Positions 49,592-57,461 of a stretch of DNA of 64,000 nucleotides are shown in pieces. Source of the stretch: Hymenobacter aerophilus DSM 13606. Lineage in GTDB: Bacteria; Bacteroidota; Bacteroidia; Cytophagales; Hymenobacteraceae. A model generated the notes under the pieces. That model was not told where the DNA came from, did no database searches, and worked only from the letters and a program-made list of their open reading frames with translations. A program made the translations under genes and the position numbers. The stretch lies in the NCBI RefSeq assembly GCF_000382225.1, contig NZ_KB907800.1, forward strand, positions 186,001 to 250,000, in the 5' to 3' direction. Numbering within the stretch: position 1 is the stretch's first letter; every line of letters starts with the position of its first letter.

Positions 49592-50017
49592 TTAAGCCCG
49601 GTTGCGCAGCGCGTCGCGGATTTCGGCCAGCAGCTGCTGGTCTTTGGTGGGCAGCGGGTCGGCTACGGGCACCACTTCCTGGGGCTTCTTGTAGCGGTTG
49701 GCAATTTTCACGAGCCAGAAGATGGCGAAGGCCATCAGCAGGAAGGTAATGACGGCGTTCATGAACAGGCCGTAGTTGATGGTGGCCGCCTGCGCCGCCT
49801 TGGCCGCTTCGAGCGTGGGGTAGGTTTTGCCGTCGAGCGAGAGGTACCACTCCTTGAAGTCGAGGCCGCCGGTGAGCAGCGTCAGGATGGGCATCAGGAT
49901 GTCGTCGGTGAGGGACGTGACGATTTTGCCGAAGGCCCCGCCGATGATAACGCCGACAGCCAGGTCGAGCACATTGCCTTTGGAGATAAACTCTTTGAAT
50001 TCGGAGACGAAGCCCAT
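49592..50017 (-). CDS. mscL: Large-conductance mechanosensitive channel
   Basis: MscL opens under membrane tension to release solutes during hypo-osmotic shock. It has 141 residues. The N-terminal GFVSEFKEFISKGNVLDLAVG leads into TM1 with the conserved GGAFGKIVTSLTDDILMP pore segment, a periplasmic loop (~60-90), TM2 (YGLFMNAVITFLLMAFAIFWLVK) and a C-terminal helix. A homopentamer is expected. Start ATG at 50017. Confidence 0.97.
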   Translation of the reverse strand: MGFVSEFKEFISKGNVLDLAVGVIIGGAFGKIVTSLTDDILMPILTLLTGGLDFKEWYLSLDGKTYPTLEAAKAAQAATINYGLFMNAVITFLLMAFAIFWLVKIANRYKKPQEVVPVADPLPTKDQQLLAEIRDALRNRA

Positions 50018-50254
50018 ACGCGCAAGGGGTTGAGGGTGAAGAGAAGAGATGCGGCCGGAAGATAGAACTTTCTCTATTTACAAGCCCGCCGCGGCGTGGC
50101 GGCCACCCGAAGGTCTGGTTTTGCGGCCGCAGTGCGCGGGCCTTTTCGCTCAATGGCGTCTCTGAGGCGTTGGGCCGGCCCACCTGCCCAACGGAGCGGG
50201 CCATTTCGTTCTATCTTTGGCCCCTGTATCAGCCCTTTTTTCCCTCCCACCGCC
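50018..50254. other. Divergent gap between mscL and enoyl-CoA hydratase
   Basis: A minus-7 TATCTTTG (50212-50219) probably serves the hydratase. Two direct copies of GCGGGCCTTTTCG-like sequence (near 50137 and 50196) and a CGTTGGGC/GCCCAACG hairpin (near 50169-50193) are present. Confidence 0.5.
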
Positions 50255-51046
50255 ATGCCGACTTCCTTCGCCACTCTGCTCTACGACCTTGATGCCGCCT
50301 CCGGCATTGCCACCATCACCGTCAACCGCCCCGACAAGCTCAACGCCCTCAACGCGGCCACCATCGAGGATATCGGCCACGCCTTCCGCCAGGCCCAGGA
50401 CGACAAGCAGGTGCGCGGCATTCTGCTGACGGGCAGTGGCGAAAAGGCTTTCGTGGCCGGTGCCGACATTGCTGAACTCTCGAAGCTCGACGTGCTGGCG
50501 GCCCGCAAAGCCGCCGAGCGGGGCCAGGAAATCTTCTGCCGCATCGAGGAAAGCCACAAGCCCGTGCTGGCCGCCGTAAATGGCTTTGCGCTGGGCGGCG
50601 GCTGCGAACTGGCCATGGCCTGCCACCTGCGGGTAGCCTCCGAGAATGCCCGCTTCGGCCAGCCCGAAGTGAACCTGGGCCTGATTCCGGGCTACGGCGG
50701 CACCCAGCGCCTGGCCCAGCTGGTGGGCAAGGGCAAGGCCATCGAACTGCTGCTGACGGCCGACATGGTGAAGGCCGACGAGGCTTTGCGCCTGGGCCTC
50801 GTCAACCACGTGGTGCCCCAGGCCGAGCTGCTCGATTTCTGCCGCCAGCTGCTGACGCGCATTCTGGGCAAGGCCCCGCTGGCCGTGGGCCTGTGCCTCG
50901 ATTCGGTGAATGCCTACTACGACCAGCAGCGCCACGGCTACCAGACCGAAGCCCAGGGTTTCGCCCGCTGCTTCGCCTCCGACGACTTCAAAGAAGGCAC
51001 CACCGCTTTCCTCGAAAAACGCCCCGCGGCCTTTACAGGGAATTAG
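50255..51046 (+). CDS. Enoyl-CoA hydratase / isomerase family protein
   Basis: The protein has 263 residues from the ATG at 50255; the longer frame covers the promoter. Crotonase-fold motifs are VNRPDKLNALN, the oxyanion-hole AFVAGADIAEL, NGFALGGGCELAMACHLRVA with a catalytic Glu region in FGQPEVNLGLIPGYGGTQRL. Both acid/base Glu positions of true 2-enoyl-CoA hydratases appear present, so fatty-acid beta-oxidation is likely. No other beta-oxidation genes are adjacent. Confidence 0.93.
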   Translation: MPTSFATLLYDLDAASGIATITVNRPDKLNALNAATIEDIGHAFRQAQDDKQVRGILLTGSGEKAFVAGADIAELSKLDVLAARKAAERGQEIFCRIEESHKPVLAAVNGFALGGGCELAMACHLRVASENARFGQPEVNLGLIPGYGGTQRLAQLVGKGKAIELLLTADMVKADEALRLGLVNHVVPQAELLDFCRQLLTRILGKAPLAVGLCLDSVNAYYDQQRHGYQTEAQGFARCFASDDFKEGTTAFLEKRPAAFTGN

Positions 51047-51157
51047 TAATTGATAATTAAGAATTAATAATTCTCAGGAGCTGAGGGGCAGTAGTGCAAA
51101 TTCCCACCTCCCGGAATCGTGCGGTAATTTTTAATTACTAATTATCAATTACTAATT
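51041..51157. repeat. AT-rich 32-bp inverted repeat containing a stop codon
   Basis: Arms 51041-51072 and 51126-51157 match at 29 of 32 positions, made of TTAGTAATTGATAATTA-type words. The hydratase stop (51044-51046) lies in the left arm. The right arm ends eight bases before the flippase start. Confidence 0.9.
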
Positions 51158-51165
51158 AAAAACAG

Positions 51166-52674
51166 ATGGGTTTAGCGAAGAAGCTGGCATCCCAGACGGC
51201 TATTTATGGGGTGAGCAGCATTGTGGGCCGGGTGGTCAACTTTCTGCTGGTGCCCGTGTACACGGCCCGTTTCGCGGCAGCCGAATACGGCATCGTGACG
51301 GGGCTGTTTGCTTACGTGTCGTTTCTGAACGTGGTGTTCACCTACGGGATGGAAACCACGTATTTCCGCTTCGCCAACCGCCCCGGCACCGACCCGCGGG
51401 AGCTCTACGACCGCTCGCTGACCATGTTGCTCATCAGCAGCGTGGGCCTGACGCTGCTGCTGCTGCTGCTGGCCCGCCCGCTGATGGGCCTGCTGGGTTT
51501 GCCGCCCGGCCACGAGCAGTACGCTTACTGGATTGCTGCCATTCTGGGCCTCGATGCACTGGCAGCCCTGCCCTTCGCCCGCCTGCGCCTCGAAAACAAA
51601 GCCCGTAAGTTTGCCGCCATCCGGCTGGCCAATATTGCCCTCAACGTGGGGCTGAACCTGTTTTTTATCGTTGTCTGCCCCGATATTCTGGCCGGCAAGT
51701 ACCTGTCGGCGCTGCAGCCGCTGGTGCGGGCGGTGTACAATTCCGGCATCGGGGTGGGCTACGTGTTCATCTCGAACGTGGCGGCCAGCGCCTTCACGCT
51801 CCTGCTGCTGGGCCGCGAGCTGACCGACTTCCGTTTCCGTCTGAACCTGGCGCCGTTGCGGCCCCTGCTGAAGTACGCCTACCCCATTATGCTGATGGGT
51901 CTGGCCGGCATGGTCAACGAAACGCTCGACCGGATTCTGCTGCCCATGTGGCTGCCCGAGAACTTCTACCCCGGCCAGAGCAGCCTGACGGCGGTGGGCA
52001 TCTACGGGGCCTGTTACAAGCTCAGCATCTTGATGAGCCTCGTCATTCAGGCCTTCAAGTACGCCGCCGAGCCGTTCTTCTTCGCCCAGAGCACCGACCA
52101 GAACTCGCCCCGCACGTTCGCCCTGGTGCTCAAGTGGTTCACGCTATGCTGCGCCATACTGTTTGTGGGCGTAAGCGTGAACCTTGACCTCGTGGCCAAG
52201 GTGTTCCTGCACGGGCGCGAGTACTTGCAGGGACTAGCCGTGGTGCCGGTGCTGCTGCTGGCCAACCTGTTTCTGGGCGTCTACTGGAACCTATCGGTGT
52301 GGTTCAAGCTCACCGACAAAACGTATTACGGCACATACATCAGCTTTGGCGGGGCCGTGCTCACCGTGGCCCTCAACTTCCTGCTGATACCGGTGCTGGG
52401 CTACATGGGTTCGGCGCTGGCCACGCTGGCCTGCTACTTTATGATGGCCGCGCTGTGCTGGTGGCTGGGCGAGCGGCACTTCCCGGTGCCCTACCCGGTG
52501 GCCCGGCTGCTGGGGTGGCTGCTGGTGGCCGTGGGCGTAGTGGCCGTTGGCTGGTACGTACCACTGTCGGGCACACCAGGCGCCTATGCGTTCCATGCAC
52601 TTCTGACCCTGGGCTTTGTCGGGTTGGTTGTGGTGGTGGAAAAGCCGCAACGCGCATTCGCGCGTAATGCGTAG
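51166..52674 (+). CDS. Polysaccharide biosynthesis / oligosaccharide flippase family protein
   Basis: The protein has 502 residues with 14 likely membrane helices. The N-terminal KLASQTAIYGVSSIVGRVVNFLLVPVYT and helix 2-3 AAEYGIVTGLFAYVSFLNVVF are typical of Wzx/MATE-like (MOP superfamily) exporters that flip lipid-linked sugars across the inner membrane. The AYPIMLMGLAGMVNETLDR segment in the middle is also conserved. No glycosyltransferases surround it, so the glycan is unknown. Start ATG 51166 follows the AT-rich palindrome. Confidence 0.88.
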   Translation: MGLAKKLASQTAIYGVSSIVGRVVNFLLVPVYTARFAAAEYGIVTGLFAYVSFLNVVFTYGMETTYFRFANRPGTDPRELYDRSLTMLLISSVGLTLLLLLLARPLMGLLGLPPGHEQYAYWIAAILGLDALAALPFARLRLENKARKFAAIRLANIALNVGLNLFFIVVCPDILAGKYLSALQPLVRAVYNSGIGVGYVFISNVAASAFTLLLLGRELTDFRFRLNLAPLRPLLKYAYPIMLMGLAGMVNETLDRILLPMWLPENFYPGQSSLTAVGIYGACYKLSILMSLVIQAFKYAAEPFFFAQSTDQNSPRTFALVLKWFTLCCAILFVGVSVNLDLVAKVFLHGREYLQGLAVVPVLLLANLFLGVYWNLSVWFKLTDKTYYGTYISFGGAVLTVALNFLLIPVLGYMGSALATLACYFMMAALCWWLGERHFPVPYPVARLLGWLLVAVGVVAVGWYVPLSGTPGAYAFHALLTLGFVGLVVVVEKPQRAFARNA

Positions 52675-52705
52675 CTTGTGCCGTCCCACGCCCCACCCAC
52701 CCTTT

Positions 52706-53035
52706 ATGAAGTATGTGTTTTTACTTCTTGCCATCCTCTCGGAAGTGGCAGGCACCGTTGCTTTGGAGGCCTCCGCTCAGTTCACTAAACCCTTCTTAAG
52801 CTTCCTGACCATCGTTGGTTACGGCCTGGCCCTATACTTTCTGGGCCTCACGCTTCGCACCATGCCAACTGGCATTGCCTACGCCATCTGGTCGGGCGTG
52901 GGTACAGTTATGGTAGCTGCCGTGGGCGTTGTGTTCTTTAAGCAGCACCTGGATATGCCATCCATCGTCGGAATGACGCTTATTATTATGGGCGTTCTGG
53001 TTATGAACCTGCTTTCGAAAGCAGTACAACACTAA
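52706..53035 (+). CDS. Small multidrug resistance (SMR) family transporter
   Basis: The protein has 109 residues and four helices. LLAILSEVAGTVALEASAQFTKPF has the conserved membrane Glu of EmrE-like proteins (about residue 13), and GIAYAIWSGVGTVMVAAVG carries the helix 3 signature with the Trp. SMR proteins exchange protons for cationic compounds or guanidinium as antiparallel dimers. Subgroup (EmrE or Gdx/SugE) cannot be fixed by eye. GC is lower than that of the neighbours. The start chosen is ATG 52706, 31 bases after the flippase stop. Confidence 0.92.
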   Translation: MKYVFLLLAILSEVAGTVALEASAQFTKPFLSFLTIVGYGLALYFLGLTLRTMPTGIAYAIWSGVGTVMVAAVGVVFFKQHLDMPSIVGMTLIIMGVLVMNLLSKAVQH

Positions 53036-53087
53036 ACGGCCTGCTTAGCAAGGCAAAAATCGGCCGGGTCATGCAACGGCAAGTTCC

Positions 53088-53095
53088 TACCTTTG
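53088..53095 (+). promoter_or_regulatory. Minus-7 box directly before dut
   Basis: TACCTTTG followed by four bases and the ATG at 53100. Transcription would start at or very near the start codon, giving a leaderless or nearly leaderless mRNA. Confidence 0.5.
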
Positions 53096-53099
53096 CCCC

Positions 53100-53534
53100 A
53101 TGCAGATTCCCATCATCAACCGCTCGCGCCATCCGTTACCGGCGCGCCAGACGGCCCACGCGGCCGGCCTCGACGTGCGGGCCAACCTCGACGCGCCGGT
53201 TACGTTAGGGCCTATGCAACGCGCGCTCATTCCAACGGGCCTGTTTATGGCCATTCCGGTGGGCTACGAGATGCAGGTGCGCCCCCGTAGCGGCCTGGCC
53301 TACAAGCACGGCATCGGCCTGGTCAACAGCCCCGGTACCATTGATGCCGACTTCCGTGGCGAGCTGCAGGTGTTGCTCATCAACTTCTCCGACCAGGACT
53401 TTGTAGTGCAGGACGGCGAACGGATTGCCCAACTGATAGTAGCCCGTCACGAAGTAGTGGATTGGGAGCCGGTCAAAAAGCTGTCGGAAACCGGCCGCGG
53501 TACCGACGGCATCGGCAGCACGGGCTCTGCCTGA
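53100..53534 (+). CDS. dut: dUTP diphosphatase
   Basis: The enzyme hydrolyses dUTP to dUMP, preventing uracil in DNA and feeding thymidylate synthesis. It has 144 residues. The trimeric dUTPase motifs are readable: HAAGLDVRA (motif 1), PRSGLAYKHGIGLVNSPGTIDADFRGE (motifs 2-3, positions ~60-86), ERIAQLIVA (motif 4) and a C-terminal GRGTDGIGSTG (motif 5, P-loop-like). Complete and normal length. Confidence 0.97.
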   Translation: MQIPIINRSRHPLPARQTAHAAGLDVRANLDAPVTLGPMQRALIPTGLFMAIPVGYEMQVRPRSGLAYKHGIGLVNSPGTIDADFRGELQVLLINFSDQDFVVQDGERIAQLIVARHEVVDWEPVKKLSETGRGTDGIGSTGSA

Positions 53535-53536
53535 AT

Positions 53537-53645
53537 TATGAGTTTTTAATTATGAATTTTCAATTGGCAATACCTCGACATATGTCTTATTTGCCGGTTT
53601 GCATTTCGTAATTATCAATTCAAAATTCCTACTTAAAAACTCATA
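53537..53645. repeat. AT-rich 35-bp inverted repeat after dut
   Basis: Arms 53537-53571 and 53611-53645 match at 30 of 35 positions. An extra direct copy of CTTAAAAACTC follows the right arm. It begins two bases after the dut stop. Confidence 0.85.
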
Positions 53646-53664
53646 CTTAAAAACTCCTTTCCGC

Positions 53665-54678
53665 ATGAAAATTATCGTTCCGATGGCTGGTATGGGCAAG
53701 CGCATGCGCCCCCACACGCTCACCGTTCCCAAGCCCCTGATTCCGATTGCCGGCAAACCCATTGTGCACCGTTTGGTAGAAGACATTGCCAAAGTGTGCG
53801 CCGAGCCGGTGGAAGAAGTAGCCTTCATTATCGGGCGCAGCTTCGGAAAAGAGGTGGAACAGGACCTCATCAAGATTGCCGAATCGGTGGGCGGCAAGGG
53901 CACGATTTGCTACCAGGACGAGGCCCTGGGCACCGCCCACGCCATTCTCTGCGCCCAGTCGGCCCTCGATGGGCACGTGGTGGTGGCCTTCGCCGACACA
54001 CTCTTCAAGGCCGATTTCACTCTTGACACTTCGGTTGACGGCACCATCTGGGTGCAGCGCGTGGACGACCCCAAGCCCTTCGGCGTGGTGAAGCTCGACG
54101 ACGCGGGCCAGATTACCGACTTCGTGGAGAAGCCCCAGACGTTTGTTTCGGACCTGGCCATTATCGGCATCTACTACTTCAAGGATGGCGAGTACCTCAA
54201 GCGCGAGCTGCAGTACCTGCTCGACAACGACATCAAGGACAAGGGCGAGTTCCAGCTCACCAACGCCCTCGAAAACATGAAAAACAAGGGCACCCAGTTC
54301 GTGCCCGGCCGCGTAACTGAGTGGCTCGACTGCGGCAACAAGGACGCCACCGTGTACACCAACCAGCGCTACCTGGAATTTCTGCAGGAGCGCGGCGAAA
54401 AGCTCACGGCCGCCTCGGCCAAAACCACCAACTCGGTTATTATCGAGCCGGTGTACCTGGGCGAGAACGTGCAGATTACCAACTCGGTAGTTGGCCCGCA
54501 CGTATCGGTGGGCGCCGGCACCACCATCACCAACTCGGTGGTTGCCAATAGCATCGTGCAGCAGTCGGCCACCGTGGAGCACGCCAACGTGGCGGGGTCC
54601 ATGATTGGCTCGCACGCCACGCTCAGCGGCAAGTCGCTGGATTTGAGCGTGGGCGACTACAACACGCTGCGGATGTAA
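53665..54678 (+). CDS. Sugar-phosphate nucleotidyltransferase with left-handed beta-helix
   Basis: The protein has 337 residues from the ATG at 53665. The N-terminal KIIVPMAGMGKRMRPHTLTV with VPKPLIPIAGKPI is the NTP/Mg-binding loop of glucose-1-phosphate thymidylyl/uridylyl-type enzymes, and WLDCGNKDATVYTNQRYLE is the sugar-binding region. From ~265 hexapeptide repeats (SVIIEPVYLGENVQITNSVV) form a beta-helix. It makes an NDP-sugar for envelope glycans; nucleotide and sugar are not certain. Confidence 0.92.
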   Translation: MKIIVPMAGMGKRMRPHTLTVPKPLIPIAGKPIVHRLVEDIAKVCAEPVEEVAFIIGRSFGKEVEQDLIKIAESVGGKGTICYQDEALGTAHAILCAQSALDGHVVVAFADTLFKADFTLDTSVDGTIWVQRVDDPKPFGVVKLDDAGQITDFVEKPQTFVSDLAIIGIYYFKDGEYLKRELQYLLDNDIKDKGEFQLTNALENMKNKGTQFVPGRVTEWLDCGNKDATVYTNQRYLEFLQERGEKLTAASAKTTNSVIIEPVYLGENVQITNSVVGPHVSVGAGTTITNSVVANSIVQQSATVEHANVAGSMIGSHATLSGKSLDLSVGDYNTLRM

Positions 54679-54688
54679 TTCTTTCAGC

Positions 54689-54797
54689 GGTTAGCCCTTT
54701 TTAAGCTGTTAGCCATTAGCTGCTAGCTGTTAGCTTTCGTTTAACGGAAAAGCTGACCGTTAGCAGCTAATGGCTAACAGCTTAAAAAGGGCTAACC
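54689..54797. repeat. 37-bp perfect inverted repeat with GCTGTTAGC words
   Basis: Arms 54689-54725 and 54761-54797 are exact reverse complements, and pairing continues imperfectly inward (GCTTTCGTT with AACGGAAAAGC). It sits between the nucleotidyltransferase and TPR genes and includes several words of the AGCTGTT family. Confidence 0.93.
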
Positions 54798-54871
54798 ACT
54801 TGAAGAGGCAGGCCGCCGTCCTTTTCTTTATCTTCACGGCGGGCGCTACCTTCGGCCTCCTTGCTTTCTTT

Positions 54872-56698
54872 ATGCCCTCATTCCGCCCGTTGCTGCTACC
54901 CCTGCTGTTGAGCCTGCTGCTGGCCGGGCCGGGGTACGCCCAGCGCAAAGCGGCCCCGGCGGCCCGGCCGGCCGACGCCAAACCGGCGGCGGCGCCCGAA
55001 AAGCTCAGCCGCAAAGACCGCCGTGAACTGGCCCGCCGCGCCGCCCTCAACGAGGCCACCCGGCAGCCGCGCGAGCTGACGCCCAAGGAGCGCGAAATGA
55101 GCGAGGCCTACTTCGTGGACGGCGTGCGCTACGTGCTGCTCGAAGACTACAACAAAGCGCTGGAGCGCCTGCTGAAAGCCTACGCCCTGAACCCGGGCAA
55201 CGCGGCCGTCAACTACAAGATTGCCGAGGCCAACCTGCTCAGCGGCAACCTGCAGGACGCCACCAACTTTGGCCGGGCCGCCGTGAAGCTCGCCCCCGAA
55301 AACCCCTACTACTACCTGCTGCTGGCCCAGATTTACACTTCGCAGAAGCAGTACGAGGAGGCGACGAAGGTGTACACCGACCTGATCGGGCGGGTGCCCA
55401 ACTCGGGCTACTACCTCTTCAACCTGGCCGATTTGTACGTGGCCCAGGGCCGGCTTGATGAGGCGCTGACCACCTTCGGGCAGGCCGAGGAGAAGTTCGG
55501 GCCGCTCGACGAAATATCGTTCAAGAAGCAGCAGATTTACCTGCGCCAGAACAAGCTCGACCAGGCTTTGCTGGAAGGCGAGTCGCTCATCAAATCGAAC
55601 CCCGACGAGCCGCGCTACGTGCTGGCCCAGGCCCAGCTGTACGCCTCCAACCGCCGCTTCGACGATGCCGTGCGGGTGGCCAACCAGGCCCTGCGCATCG
55701 ACCCCGACAACCCGCGCGCCCGCATGATTCTGGCCGAGGTGTACCGCCTGCAGAACAACCGCCCCGAGTCGGAAAGCCAGCTGAAACTGGCGTTTGCGAG
55801 CCCCAGCCTGGACATCGACGACAAGGTGCGCATCCTGATTGAGTACCTCAAGCAGCTGCCCAGTCCGGGCCTGAGCGAAACGGCCCGCGAGCTGGCCGCC
55901 ATTACCGTGCGGGTGCACCCACGCGAGGCCAAGGCGTTTTCGATTGCCGGCGACATTGAAACCGTAACCGGCAACCGCGCCGCCGCCCGCGCCAGCTACC
56001 TGCGGGCCATCCGGCTCGACAACTCGCGCTACCAGATCTGGCAGCAGGTGGTGCTGATTGATGCCGAGCTTAACCAGACCGATTCGCTGCTGGTGCACAC
56101 CGAGCAGGCGCTGGAGCTGTTTCCGAACCAGGCGCCGCTGTGGTTTTACAACGGCGTGGGCCACCAGCTCGAAAAGCAGCCCGCCAAGGCCGTAAAGTCG
56201 CTCGAATACGGCCGCAAGCTGGCCACCGACAACCCCGAGCTGCTGGCCCAGTTCGACACCCAGCTGGGCGACGCCTACCACGAGCTGAAGGACTACCCTA
56301 AGTCGGACGCGGCCTACGAGGCCGCCCTGACCTTCGACGCCAACAACGCCCAGGCCCTCAATAACTACAGCTACTTTCTGGCCATAAGGCGCGAAAAGCT
56401 GGATAAGGCCAAGGAAATGGCGGGCCGGCTGGTGAAACAGTTTCCCGAAAACCCTACCTACCTCGATACCTACGCCTGGGTGCTTTACCAGCTCAAAGAC
56501 TACGCCGGCGCCCGCCGGGCCCTGGAAACGGCCCTGCGCACCTCCTCCGACGCCACCCTGGTGGAGCACTACGGCGACGTGCTGTTTCAGCTCGGCGACC
56601 GGGACCGGGCCGTGGCCGAGTGGCAGCGGGCCAGCCAGAAAGGCGGCGCTTCGGCGCTCATCAACCGCAAAATAAAGGACAAGAAGCTCTATGAATAA
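54872..56698 (+). CDS. Tetratricopeptide-repeat secreted protein
   Basis: The protein has 608 residues from the ATG at 54872. An upstream in-frame ATG at 54770 lies inside the palindrome and is rejected. Signal peptide about 1-24 (LLLAGPGYAQ). After a basic linker, the rest is about 12 TPR-like helical pairs (ALERLLKAYALNPGNAAVNY, AAVKLAPENPYYYLLLAQIY and similar). TPR arrays are protein-binding scaffolds; here probably periplasmic. Its stop overlaps the start of the DUF4292 gene (ATGAATAA), and the operon continues into the LytM gene, pointing to envelope assembly. Confidence 0.9.
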   Translation: MPSFRPLLLPLLLSLLLAGPGYAQRKAAPAARPADAKPAAAPEKLSRKDRRELARRAALNEATRQPRELTPKEREMSEAYFVDGVRYVLLEDYNKALERLLKAYALNPGNAAVNYKIAEANLLSGNLQDATNFGRAAVKLAPENPYYYLLLAQIYTSQKQYEEATKVYTDLIGRVPNSGYYLFNLADLYVAQGRLDEALTTFGQAEEKFGPLDEISFKKQQIYLRQNKLDQALLEGESLIKSNPDEPRYVLAQAQLYASNRRFDDAVRVANQALRIDPDNPRARMILAEVYRLQNNRPESESQLKLAFASPSLDIDDKVRILIEYLKQLPSPGLSETARELAAITVRVHPREAKAFSIAGDIETVTGNRAAARASYLRAIRLDNSRYQIWQQVVLIDAELNQTDSLLVHTEQALELFPNQAPLWFYNGVGHQLEKQPAKAVKSLEYGRKLATDNPELLAQFDTQLGDAYHELKDYPKSDAAYEAALTFDANNAQALNNYSYFLAIRREKLDKAKEMAGRLVKQFPENPTYLDTYAWVLYQLKDYAGARRALETALRTSSDATLVEHYGDVLFQLGDRDRAVAEWQRASQKGGASALINRKIKDKKLYE

Positions 56699-57461
56699 CC
56701 GCCCCGCGCTGCTGCTGAGCGTATTACTGACCCTGCCGCTGCTGCTGGGCAGCTGCACCAAAAAGCTGCTACCCACGGCCTCCCAACCCTCAGCCGCTAA
56801 CCCGGTGCCCGAGGCCGTGAGGGCGACCAACCTCGACTTTCAGTTCATGACGGCCAAGGGCAAGGCCCAGTTCGGCGACCAGAGCGCCAACATCAACGTG
56901 CGTATGCGCAAGGACAGCGCCATTTGGCTGTCGGCGTCGTTGCTGGGCATTGAGGGCGCCCGGCTCTACATCACCCGCGACTCGGTGCAGGTGCTCGACA
57001 AGCTGCACCGCGAATACTACTCGGGCGACTTTGCTTACCTGAGCGAGCGGCTGAACGTGCCCATCACCTTCGATATGCTGCAGGCGCTGCTGCTGGGCAA
57101 CTACCTGGCCCCGCTCAGCTCCGCCACCCAGCCGGCCGTCACCACCGAGGGCAGCGTGCAGCGCGTGCGCTACGAGCAGGCCGGCCTGCTGATTATGCAG
57201 CTCGTGGATGTGGCCCAGGGCCGCCCCCGCCAGCTGCTGGTGCAGGATTCGGTGCGCGCCCACCAGCTGACGGTGGACTACGCCGACTTCCGTCCGCTTG
57301 AAGGCAGCCCGCAGCCCTTCGCCTTCGAAACCCAAGTGCAGGTGCAGCAGCCCCAGAAGGCCCCTACCCTGCTCACGCTCACGTACCGGGCCGTCGACCT
57401 GGACAAGGGCCGGCTGCAATTCCCGTTTTCCGTACCCAAAGGCTATGCGCGCAAGAAGTAA
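56691..57461 (+). CDS. DUF4292 lipoprotein
   Basis: The protein has 256 residues. The lipobox ends at Cys22 (LLLGSC). The mature part (FMTAKGKAQFGDQSANINVRMRKDSAIWLSAS, positions ~45-76, then ITRDSVQVLDKLHREYY) matches DUF4292, a LolA/LolB-like lipid-binding fold in Bacteroidota. A role in outer-membrane lipoprotein or lipid handling is plausible from fold only. It overlaps the TPR gene by 8 bases and the LytM gene by 17 bases, so the three are translationally coupled. Confidence 0.88.
   Translation: MNNRPALLLSVLLTLPLLLGSCTKKLLPTASQPSAANPVPEAVRATNLDFQFMTAKGKAQFGDQSANINVRMRKDSAIWLSASLLGIEGARLYITRDSVQVLDKLHREYYSGDFAYLSERLNVPITFDMLQALLLGNYLAPLSSATQPAVTTEGSVQRVRYEQAGLLIMQLVDVAQGRPRQLLVQDSVRAHQLTVDYADFRPLEGSPQPFAFETQVQVQQPQKAPTLLTLTYRAVDLDKGRLQFPFSVPKGYARKK

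Noticed and set aside
54896..56830. 644-residue minus-strand open frame opposite the TPR gene
   Set aside because: Shadow of the TPR repeats, no independent start context or motif.
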